From Sphingomonas sp. Root241 (GTDB lineage Bacteria; Pseudomonadota; Alphaproteobacteria; Sphingomonadales; Sphingomonadaceae): a stretch of DNA of 64,000 nt. Position 1 is the stretch's first letter. The number at the start of each line of letters is the position of its first letter. The stretch is taken from the NCBI RefSeq assembly GCF_001428865.1, contig NZ_LMIV01000001.1:1380236-1444235 (forward strand). Reading direction: 5' to 3'. Below are positions 47,941 through 56,516 of this stretch, one piece after another. The translations under genes were made by a program, and so were the position numbers. A model generated the notes under the pieces. That model was not told the DNA's origin. It worked only from the letters and a program-made list of their open reading frames with translations, and did not search any database.

Positions 47941-47960
47941 CCATACCGCATTTTCGAAAC
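47941..47960 (+). promoter_or_regulatory. Putative shared operator, copy 2
   Basis: CCATACCGCATTTTCGAAAC, 27-46 bp upstream of the chosen start of the acyl-CoA dehydrogenase gene. It resembles the copy at 46553-46572 and, in reverse orientation, the palindromic copy at 55026-55045. Confidence 0.45.
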
Positions 47961-47986
47961 GAGCCGAACACGGCATGGAGAGGATG

Positions 47987-49207
47987 ATGGCGACTATAGC
48001 CGAGATCGACGCGCCGACGGACCCGCTGGAGGCATTCCGCGCGCATGCCCGCGAATGGCTGGCGGCGCATTTCCCGCCTTCGCTGAAGGGCAAGGACAAT
48101 GCGATGTCCGCAGTCGAGGGGCCGCACGAGAACTCGACCGAGGAGGAAGCCTGGCAGCAGGCGATGGGCGAGAAGGGCTGGGGCGTACCGACCTGGCCGA
48201 AGGAATATGGCGGCGGTGGGCTGAGCCGCGCCGAGGCGCGCGTGCTGCAGGAGGAAATGGCGCGCGCGGGCGCGTGGAATCCGATCGGCGGGATGGGCGT
48301 GATGATGTTCGGGCCGACCCTGCTCGAATATGGCAGCGAGGCGCAGAAGAAGGAGCACATCCCGGCGATCGCCAAGGGGACGGTGCGCTGGTGCCAGGGC
48401 TATTCGGAGCCGGGCGCGGGATCGGACCTCGCCAGCCTCCAGTGCTTCGCCGAGGATCGGGGCGACCATTATGTCGTCAACGGCCAGAAGACATGGACCA
48501 GCGGCGGGCAATGGGCGGACAAATGCTTCATGCTCGTCCGCACGGACAAGACGAAGAAGCACGAGGGGATCACTTTCCTGCTCTGCGACATGGATACGCC
48601 GGGCGTGGAAGTGAAGCCGATCCGGCTGATCTCGGGATCGTCGCCGTTTTGCGAGACCTTCTTCACCGATGTGAAAGTGCCCAAGGCCAATCGCGTCGGC
48701 GAGGAAGGGCAGGGCTGGACGATCGGCAAGCGGCTGCTCCAGCATGAGCGGAGCAGCCTGTCGGGCGGCGGATCGACTGCGGGGCGGATGTTCGCGGGCG
48801 CACCGCTGGGGCAGCTTGCGAAGAAATATGTCGGGGAGGACGAGCAGGGGCGGATCGCCGATGCCGACCTGCGCAGCCGGATCGTGCGGCACGAGATGGA
48901 CCTGCGCGCTTTCATGCTGACGCTGCGCCGGGCCTCGCTGGAGGCGAAGTCGAACCAGGGGCCGTCGGCCGCCACCTCGATCATGAAGAATGTCGGGGCG
49001 CGGATCATGCAGGAGCGCTCCGAATTGCTGATCGAGATCCGCGGGCTGGCCGGGCTCGGCTGGGAAGGCGAGGGGTTCGAGGAGGAGCCGCTGAAGGACG
49101 TGCGCAGCTGGCTCTTCGGCAAGGCGGTGTCGATCTATGGCGGATCGAGCGAGATCCAGAACAACGTGATCGCGAAGCGCATCCTCGGGATGCTGGATCA
49201 CCAGTGA
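47987..49207 (+). CDS. Acyl-CoA dehydrogenase, catalytic-type subunit
   Basis: A 406-residue flavoenzyme that forms an alpha,beta-double bond in an acyl-CoA. Motifs: CQGYSEPGAGSDLASLQC, WTSGGQWADKCFMLVRTD, a Glu in RLLQHERSSLSGG at the place of the catalytic base in LCAD/FadE-type enzymes, and the FAD-binding SIYGGSSEIQNNVIAKRIL at the C-terminus. The start ATG at 47987 is spaced best from GGAGAGG; in-frame ATGs at 47975 and 47984 are possible. The next gene is a shorter dehydrogenase paralogue lacking the catalytic Glu, so the two probably form a heteromer. Confidence 0.92.
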   Translation: MATIAEIDAPTDPLEAFRAHAREWLAAHFPPSLKGKDNAMSAVEGPHENSTEEEAWQQAMGEKGWGVPTWPKEYGGGGLSRAEARVLQEEMARAGAWNPIGGMGVMMFGPTLLEYGSEAQKKEHIPAIAKGTVRWCQGYSEPGAGSDLASLQCFAEDRGDHYVVNGQKTWTSGGQWADKCFMLVRTDKTKKHEGITFLLCDMDTPGVEVKPIRLISGSSPFCETFFTDVKVPKANRVGEEGQGWTIGKRLLQHERSSLSGGGSTAGRMFAGAPLGQLAKKYVGEDEQGRIADADLRSRIVRHEMDLRAFMLTLRRASLEAKSNQGPSAATSIMKNVGARIMQERSELLIEIRGLAGLGWEGEGFEEEPLKDVRSWLFGKAVSIYGGSSEIQNNVIAKRILGMLDHQ

Positions 49208-49214
49208 TCTTTAG

Positions 49215-49356
49215 CCCTCTCCCGCTCTCGCGGGAGAGGGTTGGGTGAGGGTCTTCTTCTGCTTCGATCGTTCGGCACAGGAGAAGACCCTCACCGCTGC
49301 GACTAGGCAGCAAGCTGCCAAGTCTCGCTGCCTCTCCCGCGAAAGCGGGAGAGGGG
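49215..49356. repeat. Paired palindrome, family B
   Basis: Hairpin CCCTCTCCCGCTCTCGCGGG at the left and CCTCTCCCGCGAAAGCGGGA at the right, around a core with inverted segments (GTGAGGGTCTTC and GAAGACCCTCAC). It fills the spacer between two acyl-CoA dehydrogenase genes. Confidence 0.85.
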
Positions 49357-49378
49357 TTTAGGCGAAGAGGGAGTTGAT

Positions 49379-50449
49379 ATGGCCGTATTGACCGAAGAAC
49401 AGACGATGCTCCGCGACATGGCGCGCGAATGGGCGGACAATGAATCGCCCGTCACCGCCTTCCGGAAGATGCGCGATGCGGCGCCGGCGGAATTCTACGA
49501 TGCCGGGGCGTGGAGGGCGCAGGCCGAGATGGGCTGGGCCGGGATATTGATCCCCGAAGCGCAGGGCGGCGCGGGGATGGGCTATCTGTCGCTGGGTCTC
49601 GTGCTCGAGCAGCTCGGGCGCAACCTGGCCGCGACGCCGCTGGCCGCGACTGCCGCGGCGACGAGTGCACTGATCCTCGGCGGATCCGAGGCGCAGCAGG
49701 CGGAGTGGCTGCCGCGGATCGCCGCGGGCGAGGTGGTGGCGGCGCTGGCGGTGGACGAAGGGCCGCGCTTCGCGCCGGAGCGGATCGAGACGCGGGTCGA
49801 GGGCGGCAAGCTGACCGGCACCAAGCAGTTCGTCGCCGAGGGCGACAGCGCGCAATTGTTCGTCGTGGCCGCCATGGATGGGCTCTATTTGGTTTCGGGT
49901 GAGGAAGGGGTGACGCGATCCCCGCGCAGGTTGACCGATTCACGCAGCCATGCCGAAGTCCGGTTCGATGGCGCGCCGGCGGAAAAGCTGGAGGGCGGAG
50001 CCGATCTGCTCACGCAGGTGACCGACCGTGCCGCGGCCGCGCTCTGTGCCGAGATGCTCGGCATGGCCGAGGCGGCGTTCGCGCAGACCAACGACTATCT
50101 CAAGACCCGCGTCCAGTTCGGGCAGGTGCTCGCGTCGTTCCAGGCGCTGCAGCACCGGATGGCGAAGATGTTCACCGAGCTCGAGCTGATGCGATCGGTG
50201 GTCGAGGGCGCGCTGGAGGCGATCGATTCCGGGCGCGGGAATGTCGGCCAGGATGTCAGCCTCGCCAAGGCAGTGGCCGGCGAGACCCTCCACCTCGTCA
50301 GCCGCGAGATGATCCAGCTCCATGGCGGCATCGGCATGACCGACGAGCATGACGCCGGCTTCTATCTGAAGCGCGCGCGGGTGCTCGAGGCGATGTGGGG
50401 CAATGCCGCCTGGCATCGCGAGCGGTTTGCGCGACTGGGGGGGTATTGA
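49379..50449 (+). CDS. Acyl-CoA dehydrogenase-like subunit without catalytic Glu
   Basis: A 356-residue acyl-CoA dehydrogenase fold protein: MGWAGILIPEAQGGAGMGYL, RVQFGQVLASFQALQHRMAK and MIQLHGGIGMTDEHDAGFYL. At the place of the usual YEGT catalytic Glu it has AMWGNAAW, and the region matching the alternative LLxHER Glu reads LLTQVTDRA, so neither known catalytic base is present. Such subunits combine with a complete partner in alpha2beta2 dehydrogenases. The ATG follows GAGGGAG. It lies 171 bp after its likely partner at 47987-49207 on the same strand. Confidence 0.88.
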   Translation: MAVLTEEQTMLRDMAREWADNESPVTAFRKMRDAAPAEFYDAGAWRAQAEMGWAGILIPEAQGGAGMGYLSLGLVLEQLGRNLAATPLAATAAATSALILGGSEAQQAEWLPRIAAGEVVAALAVDEGPRFAPERIETRVEGGKLTGTKQFVAEGDSAQLFVVAAMDGLYLVSGEEGVTRSPRRLTDSRSHAEVRFDGAPAEKLEGGADLLTQVTDRAAAALCAEMLGMAEAAFAQTNDYLKTRVQFGQVLASFQALQHRMAKMFTELELMRSVVEGALEAIDSGRGNVGQDVSLAKAVAGETLHLVSREMIQLHGGIGMTDEHDAGFYLKRARVLEAMWGNAAWHRERFARLGGY

Positions 50450-50521
50450 GGTCGCCGCAGGTTCCTGGACTGAGAGCCTGTTCGACCAGTTGATTGGACT
50501 AGAGGGCTCGTCCCTCTCTTC

Positions 50522-50626
50522 GTCATCCCCGCGAAAGCGGGGACCCATCTCCCGAGCGAGCGGCAAAATGCACCGGCGCGCTCGTGGAAATTGTTGGAGA
50601 TGGGCCCCCGCTTTCGCGGGGGTGAC
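50522..50626. repeat. REPIN-like palindromic element, family A
   Basis: GTCATCCCCGCGAAAGCGGG with GACCCATCTC at the left, GAGATGGGCCCCCGC then TTTCGCGGGGGTGAC at the right. The core differs from the other copies. Confidence 0.88.
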
Positions 50627-50827
50627 GGCTTTGAACATGGGTCCGACACCTCCTTGGCCTCGCTTCCCGACTTCGCCCGAAACAAACGGGAAAGGTTATC
50701 GCGTCACGCTCCTAGCGTTCCTGCCGCCCACTTTCCGAAAGTCGGTTTGCTGGCGCACGCTTGCCCGCCGACTGGTGCAATCGGGCAACACCTGAGAGCC
50801 AGTCCCGCTTTGCAACCTTTGTTATGC

Positions 50828-50856
50828 TTGACGGCCTCTAGGGAAAAGGCTGTTAT
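50828..50856 (+). promoter_or_regulatory. Predicted sigma-70 promoter of the TonB receptor gene
   Basis: TTGACG (50828-50833), a 17-bp spacer, then TGTTAT (50851-50856), close to the TTGACA/TATAAT consensus and with ideal spacing. Transcription would begin near 50863, about 50 bp before the ATG. Confidence 0.6.
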
Positions 50857-50911
50857 TCGAGGGTAGGGTATGGAACCGCAAAGTGTTCCGGCCCGTGGTG
50901 GGAGAGAAATT

Positions 50912-53656
50912 ATGATGCGGTTACGCCTTCTGTCGGCCTGTGCGGCTCCGGCAATGATCATGGCGCTCGCGGCGCCCGCTTATGCGCAGGATACTCCGGA
51001 TACCACGACGACGAGCGAGGCCGACCAGCAGGGCGGCGGTTACGATGCGAACGAGATCGTCGTCACCGCGCAGGGCCGCGCCCAGGTGCTCGCCGACGTG
51101 CCGCTCGCGGTTTCGGCGATCAGCGCCGAGACGCTCCAGCAATCGGGCGCCACCGACATCCGCCAGTTGAACCAGGTCGCGCCTTCGCTGCTCGTATCCT
51201 CGACCGGCAGCGAAGCGAACGGCTCGGCGCGTATCCGCGGCATCGGCACGGTCGGCGACAATCCCGGCCTCGAAAGCTCGGTCGCGGTGTTCATCGACGG
51301 CGTCTATCGCTCGCGTTCGGGCATCGGCCTCAACGAGCTGGGCGAGATCGACCGGATCGAAGTGCTGCGCGGGCCGCAGGGTACGCTGGGCGGGCGCAAC
51401 GCATCGGCCGGCCTGATCCACATCTTCAGCAAGGCGCCAGCGCCGACCTTCTCGGCGGGTGCCGAAGCCACCTATGGCAATTACAACCAGTTGCGCCTGT
51501 CGGGCTATGTCAACGCGCCGCTGGGCGACACGCTCGCGGCGCGCGTGGACGGCGTCTATGTGAAGCGCGACGGCTTCTATCACGACGTGGTCAACGATCG
51601 CGACATCAACGACCGCAACCGCTTTTTCGTGCGCGGGCAGCTGATGTTCGAGCCGTCGAGCGACCTCTCGATCCGGCTGATCGGCGACTATACCAAGCGC
51701 GACGAGGAATGCTGCGCGGCCACCTATCTCAACCGCAGCATGAACCCCTATATCGGTGGGCTCAACGATCCGACGCAGAACAGCATCGTTCGCGTGCTCA
51801 ACTCTCTGGGCCAGCCCGCGGCGGCGTTCACCGAAGGCTATAGCCGTGACGTCTATGTCACTCCCGGCCGCAGCTACAAGGGCACGACCGAGGATTGGGG
51901 CGCATCGCTGCAGATCGACTGGAATCTCGGTGGCGCCAAGCTGACCTCGATCACCGGCTATCGCGACTATTCGAGCGACCAGGGATCCGACACCGATTAT
52001 AGCTATGTCGACATCCTCTACCGCGCGGCGGACGGCAATTCCTCGCGCCGGTTCAAGACCTTCAGCCAGGAACTGCGGCTTCAGGGCACGGCGTTCAACG
52101 AGAAGCTCGACTGGCTGATCGGCGGCTATTACGCGAACGAGGATCTGGAGGTCACCGACAACCTCCGCTTCGGCAGCCAGTACGGCCGCTTCGCCACCTG
52201 TCGGCTTGTTTCGGGCGGTGGTCTCGCGGCGCTGTATTCGCCGACCTCGGCGGGATGCCTCGCGGCGCGCCCGGCGGCATTCGGCGCGGCATCGCCATTG
52301 ATCTATGCGGCGATCGACCGGCTCGACGGGATCAACAATCGCGGTTCGACGCTCGACGTCTATGACCAGAACAGCCGCAACTGGGCGCTGTTCACGCACA
52401 ATATCGTCCATGTCGCCAAGGGCTTGGATCTGACCCTGGGCCTTCGCTACACCAACGAGCGCAAGAAGTTCGATGCGACCTTCGGCAATGACAATGTCGC
52501 CTGTGCGCAGAACCAGGCATCGATCCTGGCGCTGCGTGCGAATGCGGCGCTGACCGCAGTGGTCGACGGCATCCTCGGCCTCTCGTGCCAGGGCAATTCC
52601 ACCTCCGAGCTCAACGGCGTGTCGATCAACGACGAGCGCAAGGAGGACGAATTCACCGGCACCGCGGTGATCTCGTACAAGGCGACCGAGGACTTGCTGC
52701 TCTACGGCAGCTATTCGCGCGGCTACAAGGCCGGCGGCTTCAACCTCGATCGTTCCGCGCTCAAGGTACCGATCCTGCCGTTCGGCGGGCAGGCGGGCGC
52801 ACAGGCGCTGGTGCACAATCTCCAGTTCGATCCCGAGACGGTCAACGCCTTCGAGATCGGCTTGAAGTATTCGACGGGGCCGTTCAGCCTGAACATCGCG
52901 GCGTTCCGCCAGGAGTTCAAAAACTTCCAGCTCAACACGTTCAACGGCACGGTCTTCCTCGTCCAGAACGTCAATGGCTGCAGCGACAATCTGAACGGCG
53001 GCGACCGCGACCAGAGCAAGTTCTCCACCGCGGGCAATTACAACGCCGCGGCCGGCACCACTGGGGCGTGCGCGGCGGACAATGTCACCTACGGCGTGCG
53101 TTCGCAGGGTGTCGAGCTCGAGGCGTCGCTGGTGCCGCATCGCGACATCCGCGTGGGGCTGGGCCTGACCTATTCGGAGGCCAAGTATCGCGATCAACTC
53201 GTCGGCACCGCGGCCGGCGCGCCGCTCGACCAGGCACTCCGCAAGCTGCCGGGCGACAATCTGTCCAACGCTCCCGAGATCGTCGCGACGGCATCGTTCG
53301 CGTGGACGCCCGACATCGGCAGCTCGGGGCTGAGCGGATTGCTCTATTTCGACAGCCGCCTGACCGACGACTACAACACCGGATCGGACCTGTTCCCGCA
53401 AAAGGAACAGGATAGCTATGCAGTCTTCAACGCCCGTATCGGCATCCGCGGCAAGGACCAACGCTGGGCGCTCGAATTCTGGGGCCAGAACGTCTTCAAC
53501 CAGAACTACACCCAAGTCGGCTTCAACTCGCCGTTCCAGGAAGGTTCGGTCGGCGCCCCCTTCACCGACCCGCAATATCCGGGCGGCCGGCAGATATTCT
53601 CGGCCTATCTGGCCGAGCCGCGGACCTATGGCGTGACGGTGCGCTCGCGCTTCTGA
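50912..53656 (+). CDS. TonB-dependent outer-membrane receptor
   Basis: A 914-residue receptor that imports a large or scarce substrate using the TonB/ExbBD energy system. A signal peptide (MMRLRLLSACAAPAMIMALA, cleaved near AYAQ) is followed by a TonB-box-like ANEIVVTAQGR and the plug domain (DVPLAVSAISAETLQQSGAT; EVLRGPQGTLGGRNASAGLI). The 22-strand barrel follows, with the C-terminal TYGVTVRSRF ending in Phe. The plug motifs are those of sphingomonad TonB receptors associated with aromatic or steroid use, not siderophore receptors specifically. The ATG at 50912 follows GGGAGAG; an ATG at 50870 in frame is less likely. It probably serves the neighbouring acyl-CoA pathway. Confidence 0.93.
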   Translation: MMRLRLLSACAAPAMIMALAAPAYAQDTPDTTTTSEADQQGGGYDANEIVVTAQGRAQVLADVPLAVSAISAETLQQSGATDIRQLNQVAPSLLVSSTGSEANGSARIRGIGTVGDNPGLESSVAVFIDGVYRSRSGIGLNELGEIDRIEVLRGPQGTLGGRNASAGLIHIFSKAPAPTFSAGAEATYGNYNQLRLSGYVNAPLGDTLAARVDGVYVKRDGFYHDVVNDRDINDRNRFFVRGQLMFEPSSDLSIRLIGDYTKRDEECCAATYLNRSMNPYIGGLNDPTQNSIVRVLNSLGQPAAAFTEGYSRDVYVTPGRSYKGTTEDWGASLQIDWNLGGAKLTSITGYRDYSSDQGSDTDYSYVDILYRAADGNSSRRFKTFSQELRLQGTAFNEKLDWLIGGYYANEDLEVTDNLRFGSQYGRFATCRLVSGGGLAALYSPTSAGCLAARPAAFGAASPLIYAAIDRLDGINNRGSTLDVYDQNSRNWALFTHNIVHVAKGLDLTLGLRYTNERKKFDATFGNDNVACAQNQASILALRANAALTAVVDGILGLSCQGNSTSELNGVSINDERKEDEFTGTAVISYKATEDLLLYGSYSRGYKAGGFNLDRSALKVPILPFGGQAGAQALVHNLQFDPETVNAFEIGLKYSTGPFSLNIAAFRQEFKNFQLNTFNGTVFLVQNVNGCSDNLNGGDRDQSKFSTAGNYNAAAGTTGACAADNVTYGVRSQGVELEASLVPHRDIRVGLGLTYSEAKYRDQLVGTAAGAPLDQALRKLPGDNLSNAPEIVATASFAWTPDIGSSGLSGLLYFDSRLTDDYNTGSDLFPQKEQDSYAVFNARIGIRGKDQRWALEFWGQNVFNQNYTQVGFNSPFQEGSVGAPFTDPQYPGGRQIFSAYLAEPRTYGVTVRSRF

Positions 53657-53675
53657 GTTCGCAAAGGCAAAAGGG

Positions 53676-53706
53676 ACGGGCTCGCGGGAGACCGCGGGCC
53701 CGTTTC
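53676..53706. terminator. Terminator between the TonB receptor and TetR genes
   Basis: A 12-bp stem, ACGGGCTCGCGG (53676-53687) with CCGCGGGCCCGT (53692-53703, one T-G pair), encloses the loop GAGA and is followed by TTCTC. It lies between convergent genes. Confidence 0.85.
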
Positions 53707-54942
53707 TCAGGCGCCCAGCACCCGATCGTCGAACAGGCCGAAAGCGAGCGTGGAGGCATAGAATGCCACGGCCTTTTCGCGCGGCATGGTGCTAGCCCAT
53801 TTGCGCATGTCGAACGCGGCGTTCTGGAGCGCCATCAGTGCCTGCGATGCGACGAGCGGATCGATCGCGCGGATCGAGCCTTCGGCGATGCCGTCCGACA
53901 GCATGCCGGCGAAGCGGCGGGCGATGCGGTTCGAGCGGTCGATCATCGTGGTGCGCACGCGCGGCGGCAGGCCGGACAGCGCAGTGGTGCGCAGCAACGG
54001 GCCGCGCTCGGAGAATTGATAGTCGAGCAACGTGGCGACGGTGCTCTCCAGCCGCTCCCAATGGCTGCCTTCGTGGCTCTCGGCGAGGCGCTGGGCATCG
54101 GCGATGATGTCGAAGCTGCGCTTGTAGCAGGCGATCACCAGCTCATCCTTAGCATCGAGATGGTGGTAGAAGCTGCCCTTGGTGACGTTGAGTTCGGAAG
54201 CGATGCGCTGGACCGAGGCGCCGCGATAGCCGAGTTCGTTGATCAGCCGCGTGGCGGCGAGCAGGAAGGCCTCGCGCCCCGGCTCGGGCTCGTCATGCTC
54301 GAGATCGAGCATCTCCGGCGCCCAGTCCTGGCCCGGCGCGGCGATGCCGGAGCGGAACACGTCCATCAGCCGCGCCTCGACGCGCGGATATTCGTCGACT
54401 TCGTAGCGCGGCAGCCAGGCAGTGAGCCAGAAGGTGTTTTCGAGCAGCACATGCGCCCGGGCGCCGTGCAGGTCGGTCTCGGCGCGGGTGGCGCCATTGC
54501 CCCAGAGATTGCGGGTCTTGCGGAAGATGTTGCGCCAGCCGGTGAGGAGCTGACCCTTCATCGGGTCCTCCATCGCGCGCAGGTCCGAGAGGATCGCGAA
54601 GTCGCGCTCTTCGCCGCGGCGGATGCGCGCGAGCCGCTCCATGTTGATGTTGAGATAGCGCGCCACGCGTGCTTCGGGCGTGGGCTCCTCGAGCGCGGCG
54701 TCGAGCATCGCGTCGAGCCGTTCGAGCGTCTGCTCGAAGGCGGCGGCGGCGAGATCCTCCTTGCGCTTGAAATAATAGGTGACCGAAGTCGTGTTGAGCC
54801 CGACGCGGCGCGCCACGTCGGCGAAGGTCATTCCCTTCGCGCTCTGTTCGTTGATCGCGTCAGCGGCCGCGGCGAGGATCGCGTCGCGTTTTGCCTGGAA
54901 GCGCTTGGTGCTTCCGCCTTCGATGTTGCCCGGTGCATTCAT
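53707..54942 (-). CDS. Double-domain TetR family transcriptional regulator
   Basis: A 411-residue protein made of two TetR regulators in tandem. The first DNA-binding helix-turn-helix is at about residues 39-58 (TFADVARRVGLNTTSVTYYF) and the second at about 242-261 (ASVQRIASELNVTKGSFYHH). Each is followed by a helical ligand domain (YLNINMERLARIRRGEERDF; SERGPLLRTTALSGLPPRVR). Single TetR proteins of about 200 residues act as dimers, so this fusion may bind as a pseudo-dimer or link two sites. It is divergent from the ACAD11-like dehydrogenase gene, with a palindrome in the shared spacer. It is expected to be a repressor released by an acyl-CoA ligand. Confidence 0.9.
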   Translation of the reverse strand: MNAPGNIEGGSTKRFQAKRDAILAAAADAINEQSAKGMTFADVARRVGLNTTSVTYYFKRKEDLAAAAFEQTLERLDAMLDAALEEPTPEARVARYLNINMERLARIRRGEERDFAILSDLRAMEDPMKGQLLTGWRNIFRKTRNLWGNGATRAETDLHGARAHVLLENTFWLTAWLPRYEVDEYPRVEARLMDVFRSGIAAPGQDWAPEMLDLEHDEPEPGREAFLLAATRLINELGYRGASVQRIASELNVTKGSFYHHLDAKDELVIACYKRSFDIIADAQRLAESHEGSHWERLESTVATLLDYQFSERGPLLRTTALSGLPPRVRTTMIDRSNRIARRFAGMLSDGIAEGSIRAIDPLVASQALMALQNAAFDMRKWASTMPREKAVAFYASTLAFGLFDDRVLGA

Positions 54943-55025
54943 TGCAACTCAGCTTAGCGATTTCGCCGCGCAGCCAAAGCGTTTTTTGAAGGTGCATGTC
55001 TCGAATTTCGCTGCGTCGTTCCCCT

Positions 55026-55045
55026 TTACCGAATATGCGGTACGG
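55026..55045. promoter_or_regulatory. Putative palindromic operator in the TetR/ACAD divergent spacer, copy 3
   Basis: TTACCGAATATGCGGTACGG. The inner TACCG-N6-CGGTA (55027-55042) is a perfect inverted repeat, as expected of a TetR dimer site. It lies 39-58 bp before the dehydrogenase ATG and about 85 bp from the TetR ATG. Its reverse complement matches the motifs at 46553 and 47941. Confidence 0.55.
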
Positions 55046-55083
55046 TCTAGGCAGATCCAAACAACAGTCTGGAGAGTGCTGCG

Positions 55084-56367
55084 ATGGACTTCACGCTGAG
55101 CGAGCGGGAAACCTGGTTCCGCGACCGGGTGAAGTCGTTCATTGATGGCGAGATCCGCCCGCGCGATGGCGAGTATCGCGCGCAGCAGAAGGAGGGCGAT
55201 CGCTGGAAAGTGCTGCCGGTGATCGAGGAGATGAAGGCCAAGGCCAAGGCGGCCGGGCTGTGGAATTTCTTCATGCCGCCGCATTCGGGCCAGGCCCATG
55301 TCGACGACAGTTTCGCGTTCGAAGGCACGCAGCTCAGCAACCTCGAATATGCCTTGTGCGCCGAGGAGATGGGGCGGCTCGGCTGGGCCTCGGAATGCTT
55401 CAACTGCTCTGCGCCGGACACCGGCAACATGGAAGTGCTCCACCGCTACGGGACGCGCGCACAGAAGGATGCCTGGCTCAAGCCGCTGATGCACGGCGAG
55501 ATCCGATCGGCGTTCCTGATGACCGAGCCGGCAGTCGCCTCGTCCGATGCGACGAACATCGAGACGCGGATGGAGCGGGACGGCGATCATTATGTGATCA
55601 ACGGGCGGAAATGGTGGTCGTCGGGCGTGGGCGATCCGCGCTGCAAGATCGCGATCGTGATGGGCAAGACCAGTCCCGAGGCTTCACGCCATGCCCAGCA
55701 GAGCCAGATTCTGGTGCCGTTGGATGCGCCCGGCGTGAAGATCGAACGGATGCTTTCGGTTTTCGGGTATGATCATGCCCCGCACGGGCACGGCGAAGTA
55801 TTGCTCGAGAATGTGCGCGTGCCGGTGGAGAATGTGCTGCTCGGCGAGGGGCGCGGGTTCGAGATCGCGCAGGGCCGGCTCGGGCCGGGGCGGATCCATC
55901 ACTGCATGCGCACCATCGGCGTGGCCGAGGAAGCGATCGAGGCGATGGCGAAGCGGCTGGTGAGCCGGGTGGCGTTCGGCAAACGGCTCTCGGATCATTC
56001 GGTGTGGGAACAGCGCATCGCGCGGGCGCGGATCGACATCGAGATGACCCGGCTTTTGTGCCTCAAGGCGGCGGACATGATGGACAAGGCGGGCAACAAG
56101 GCGGCGCAGCTCGAGATCGCGATGATCAAGGTGCAGGCGCCGACCATGGCGCTGCAAATCATCGACGACGCGATCCAGGCGCATGGCGGCGCCGGCGTGT
56201 CGGACGATTTCGGGTTGGCACATGATTGGGCGGGGATCCGCACGCTGCGCCTCGCCGACGGGCCGGACGAAGTCCACAACCGAGCGATCGCGCGGGCGGA
56301 GTTCGGGAAACATGGGGACTTCAAGGCGGATCGGGTGTCGTCGGGCGAGATTGGGGTGAGCCGGTAA
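55084..56367 (+). CDS. ACAD10/ACAD11-like acyl-CoA dehydrogenase
   Basis: A 427-residue dehydrogenase closely resembling the dehydrogenase half of human ACAD11: [75 protein letters not shown] and the C-terminal [14 protein letters not shown]. The place of the usual catalytic Glu is taken by Asp in ADGPD, as in ACAD10/11. These enzymes process 4-hydroxyacyl-CoAs together with an APH-type kinase domain. Here the kinase is the separate gene at 57599. The ATG at 55084 follows CTGGAGAG. It is divergent from the TetR gene. Confidence 0.93.
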   Translation: MDFTLSERETWFRDRVKSFIDGEIRPRDGEYRAQQKEGDRWKVLPVIEEMKAKAKAAGLWNFFMPPHSGQAHVDDSFAFEGTQLSNLEYALCAEEMGRLGWASECFNCSAPDTGNMEVLHRYGTRAQKDAWLKPLMHGEIRSAFLMTEPAVASSDATNIETRMERDGDHYVINGRKWWSSGVGDPRCKIAIVMGKTSPEASRHAQQSQILVPLDAPGVKIERMLSVFGYDHAPHGHGEVLLENVRVPVENVLLGEGRGFEIAQGRLGPGRIHHCMRTIGVAEEAIEAMAKRLVSRVAFGKRLSDHSVWEQRIARARIDIEMTRLLCLKAADMMDKAGNKAAQLEIAMIKVQAPTMALQIIDDAIQAHGGAGVSDDFGLAHDWAGIRTLRLADGPDEVHNRAIARAEFGKHGDFKADRVSSGEIGVSR

Positions 56368-56375
56368 CTACCAAC

Positions 56376-56482
56376 GTCATCCCCGCGAAAGCGGGGACCC
56401 ATCTCGTGCTCCCGCCACGCATACAACAGCAGTTTTGCGGGGTGCACGCGCCGGAGATGGGCCCCCGCTTTCGCGGGGGTCA
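56376..56482. repeat. REPIN-like palindromic element, family A
   Basis: GTCATCCCCGCGAAAGCGGG with GACCCATCTC at the left, GAGATGGGCCCCCGC then TTTCGCGGGGGTCAC at the right. It lies between the ACAD11-like and alcohol dehydrogenase genes. Confidence 0.88.
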
Positions 56483-56516
56483 CGAAGAAGAGACGGATGA
56501 TCGGTTAGGAGTACAC

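Larger units (their letters stand above)
50450..50911 (+). other. Gene-free spacer upstream of the TonB receptor gene
   Basis: 462 bp. It holds a family A repeat (50522-50626), a short palindrome CCGAAAGTCGG (50735-50745) and a sigma-70-type promoter (50828-50856). No supported gene lies here. Confidence 0.6.

Noticed and set aside
47797..48375. Possible 190-residue N-terminal extension of the MFS transporter
   Set aside because: The extension crosses a palindromic repeat and the divergent dehydrogenase gene; the ATG at 47796 has a ribosome site and starts the first membrane helix.
50921..53575. An 884-residue open frame on the minus strand opposite the TonB receptor gene
   Set aside because: The translation is Arg/Ala/Asp-rich with no recognisable domain, and the opposite strand has a complete receptor. 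Such antisense frames are expected at this GC content.
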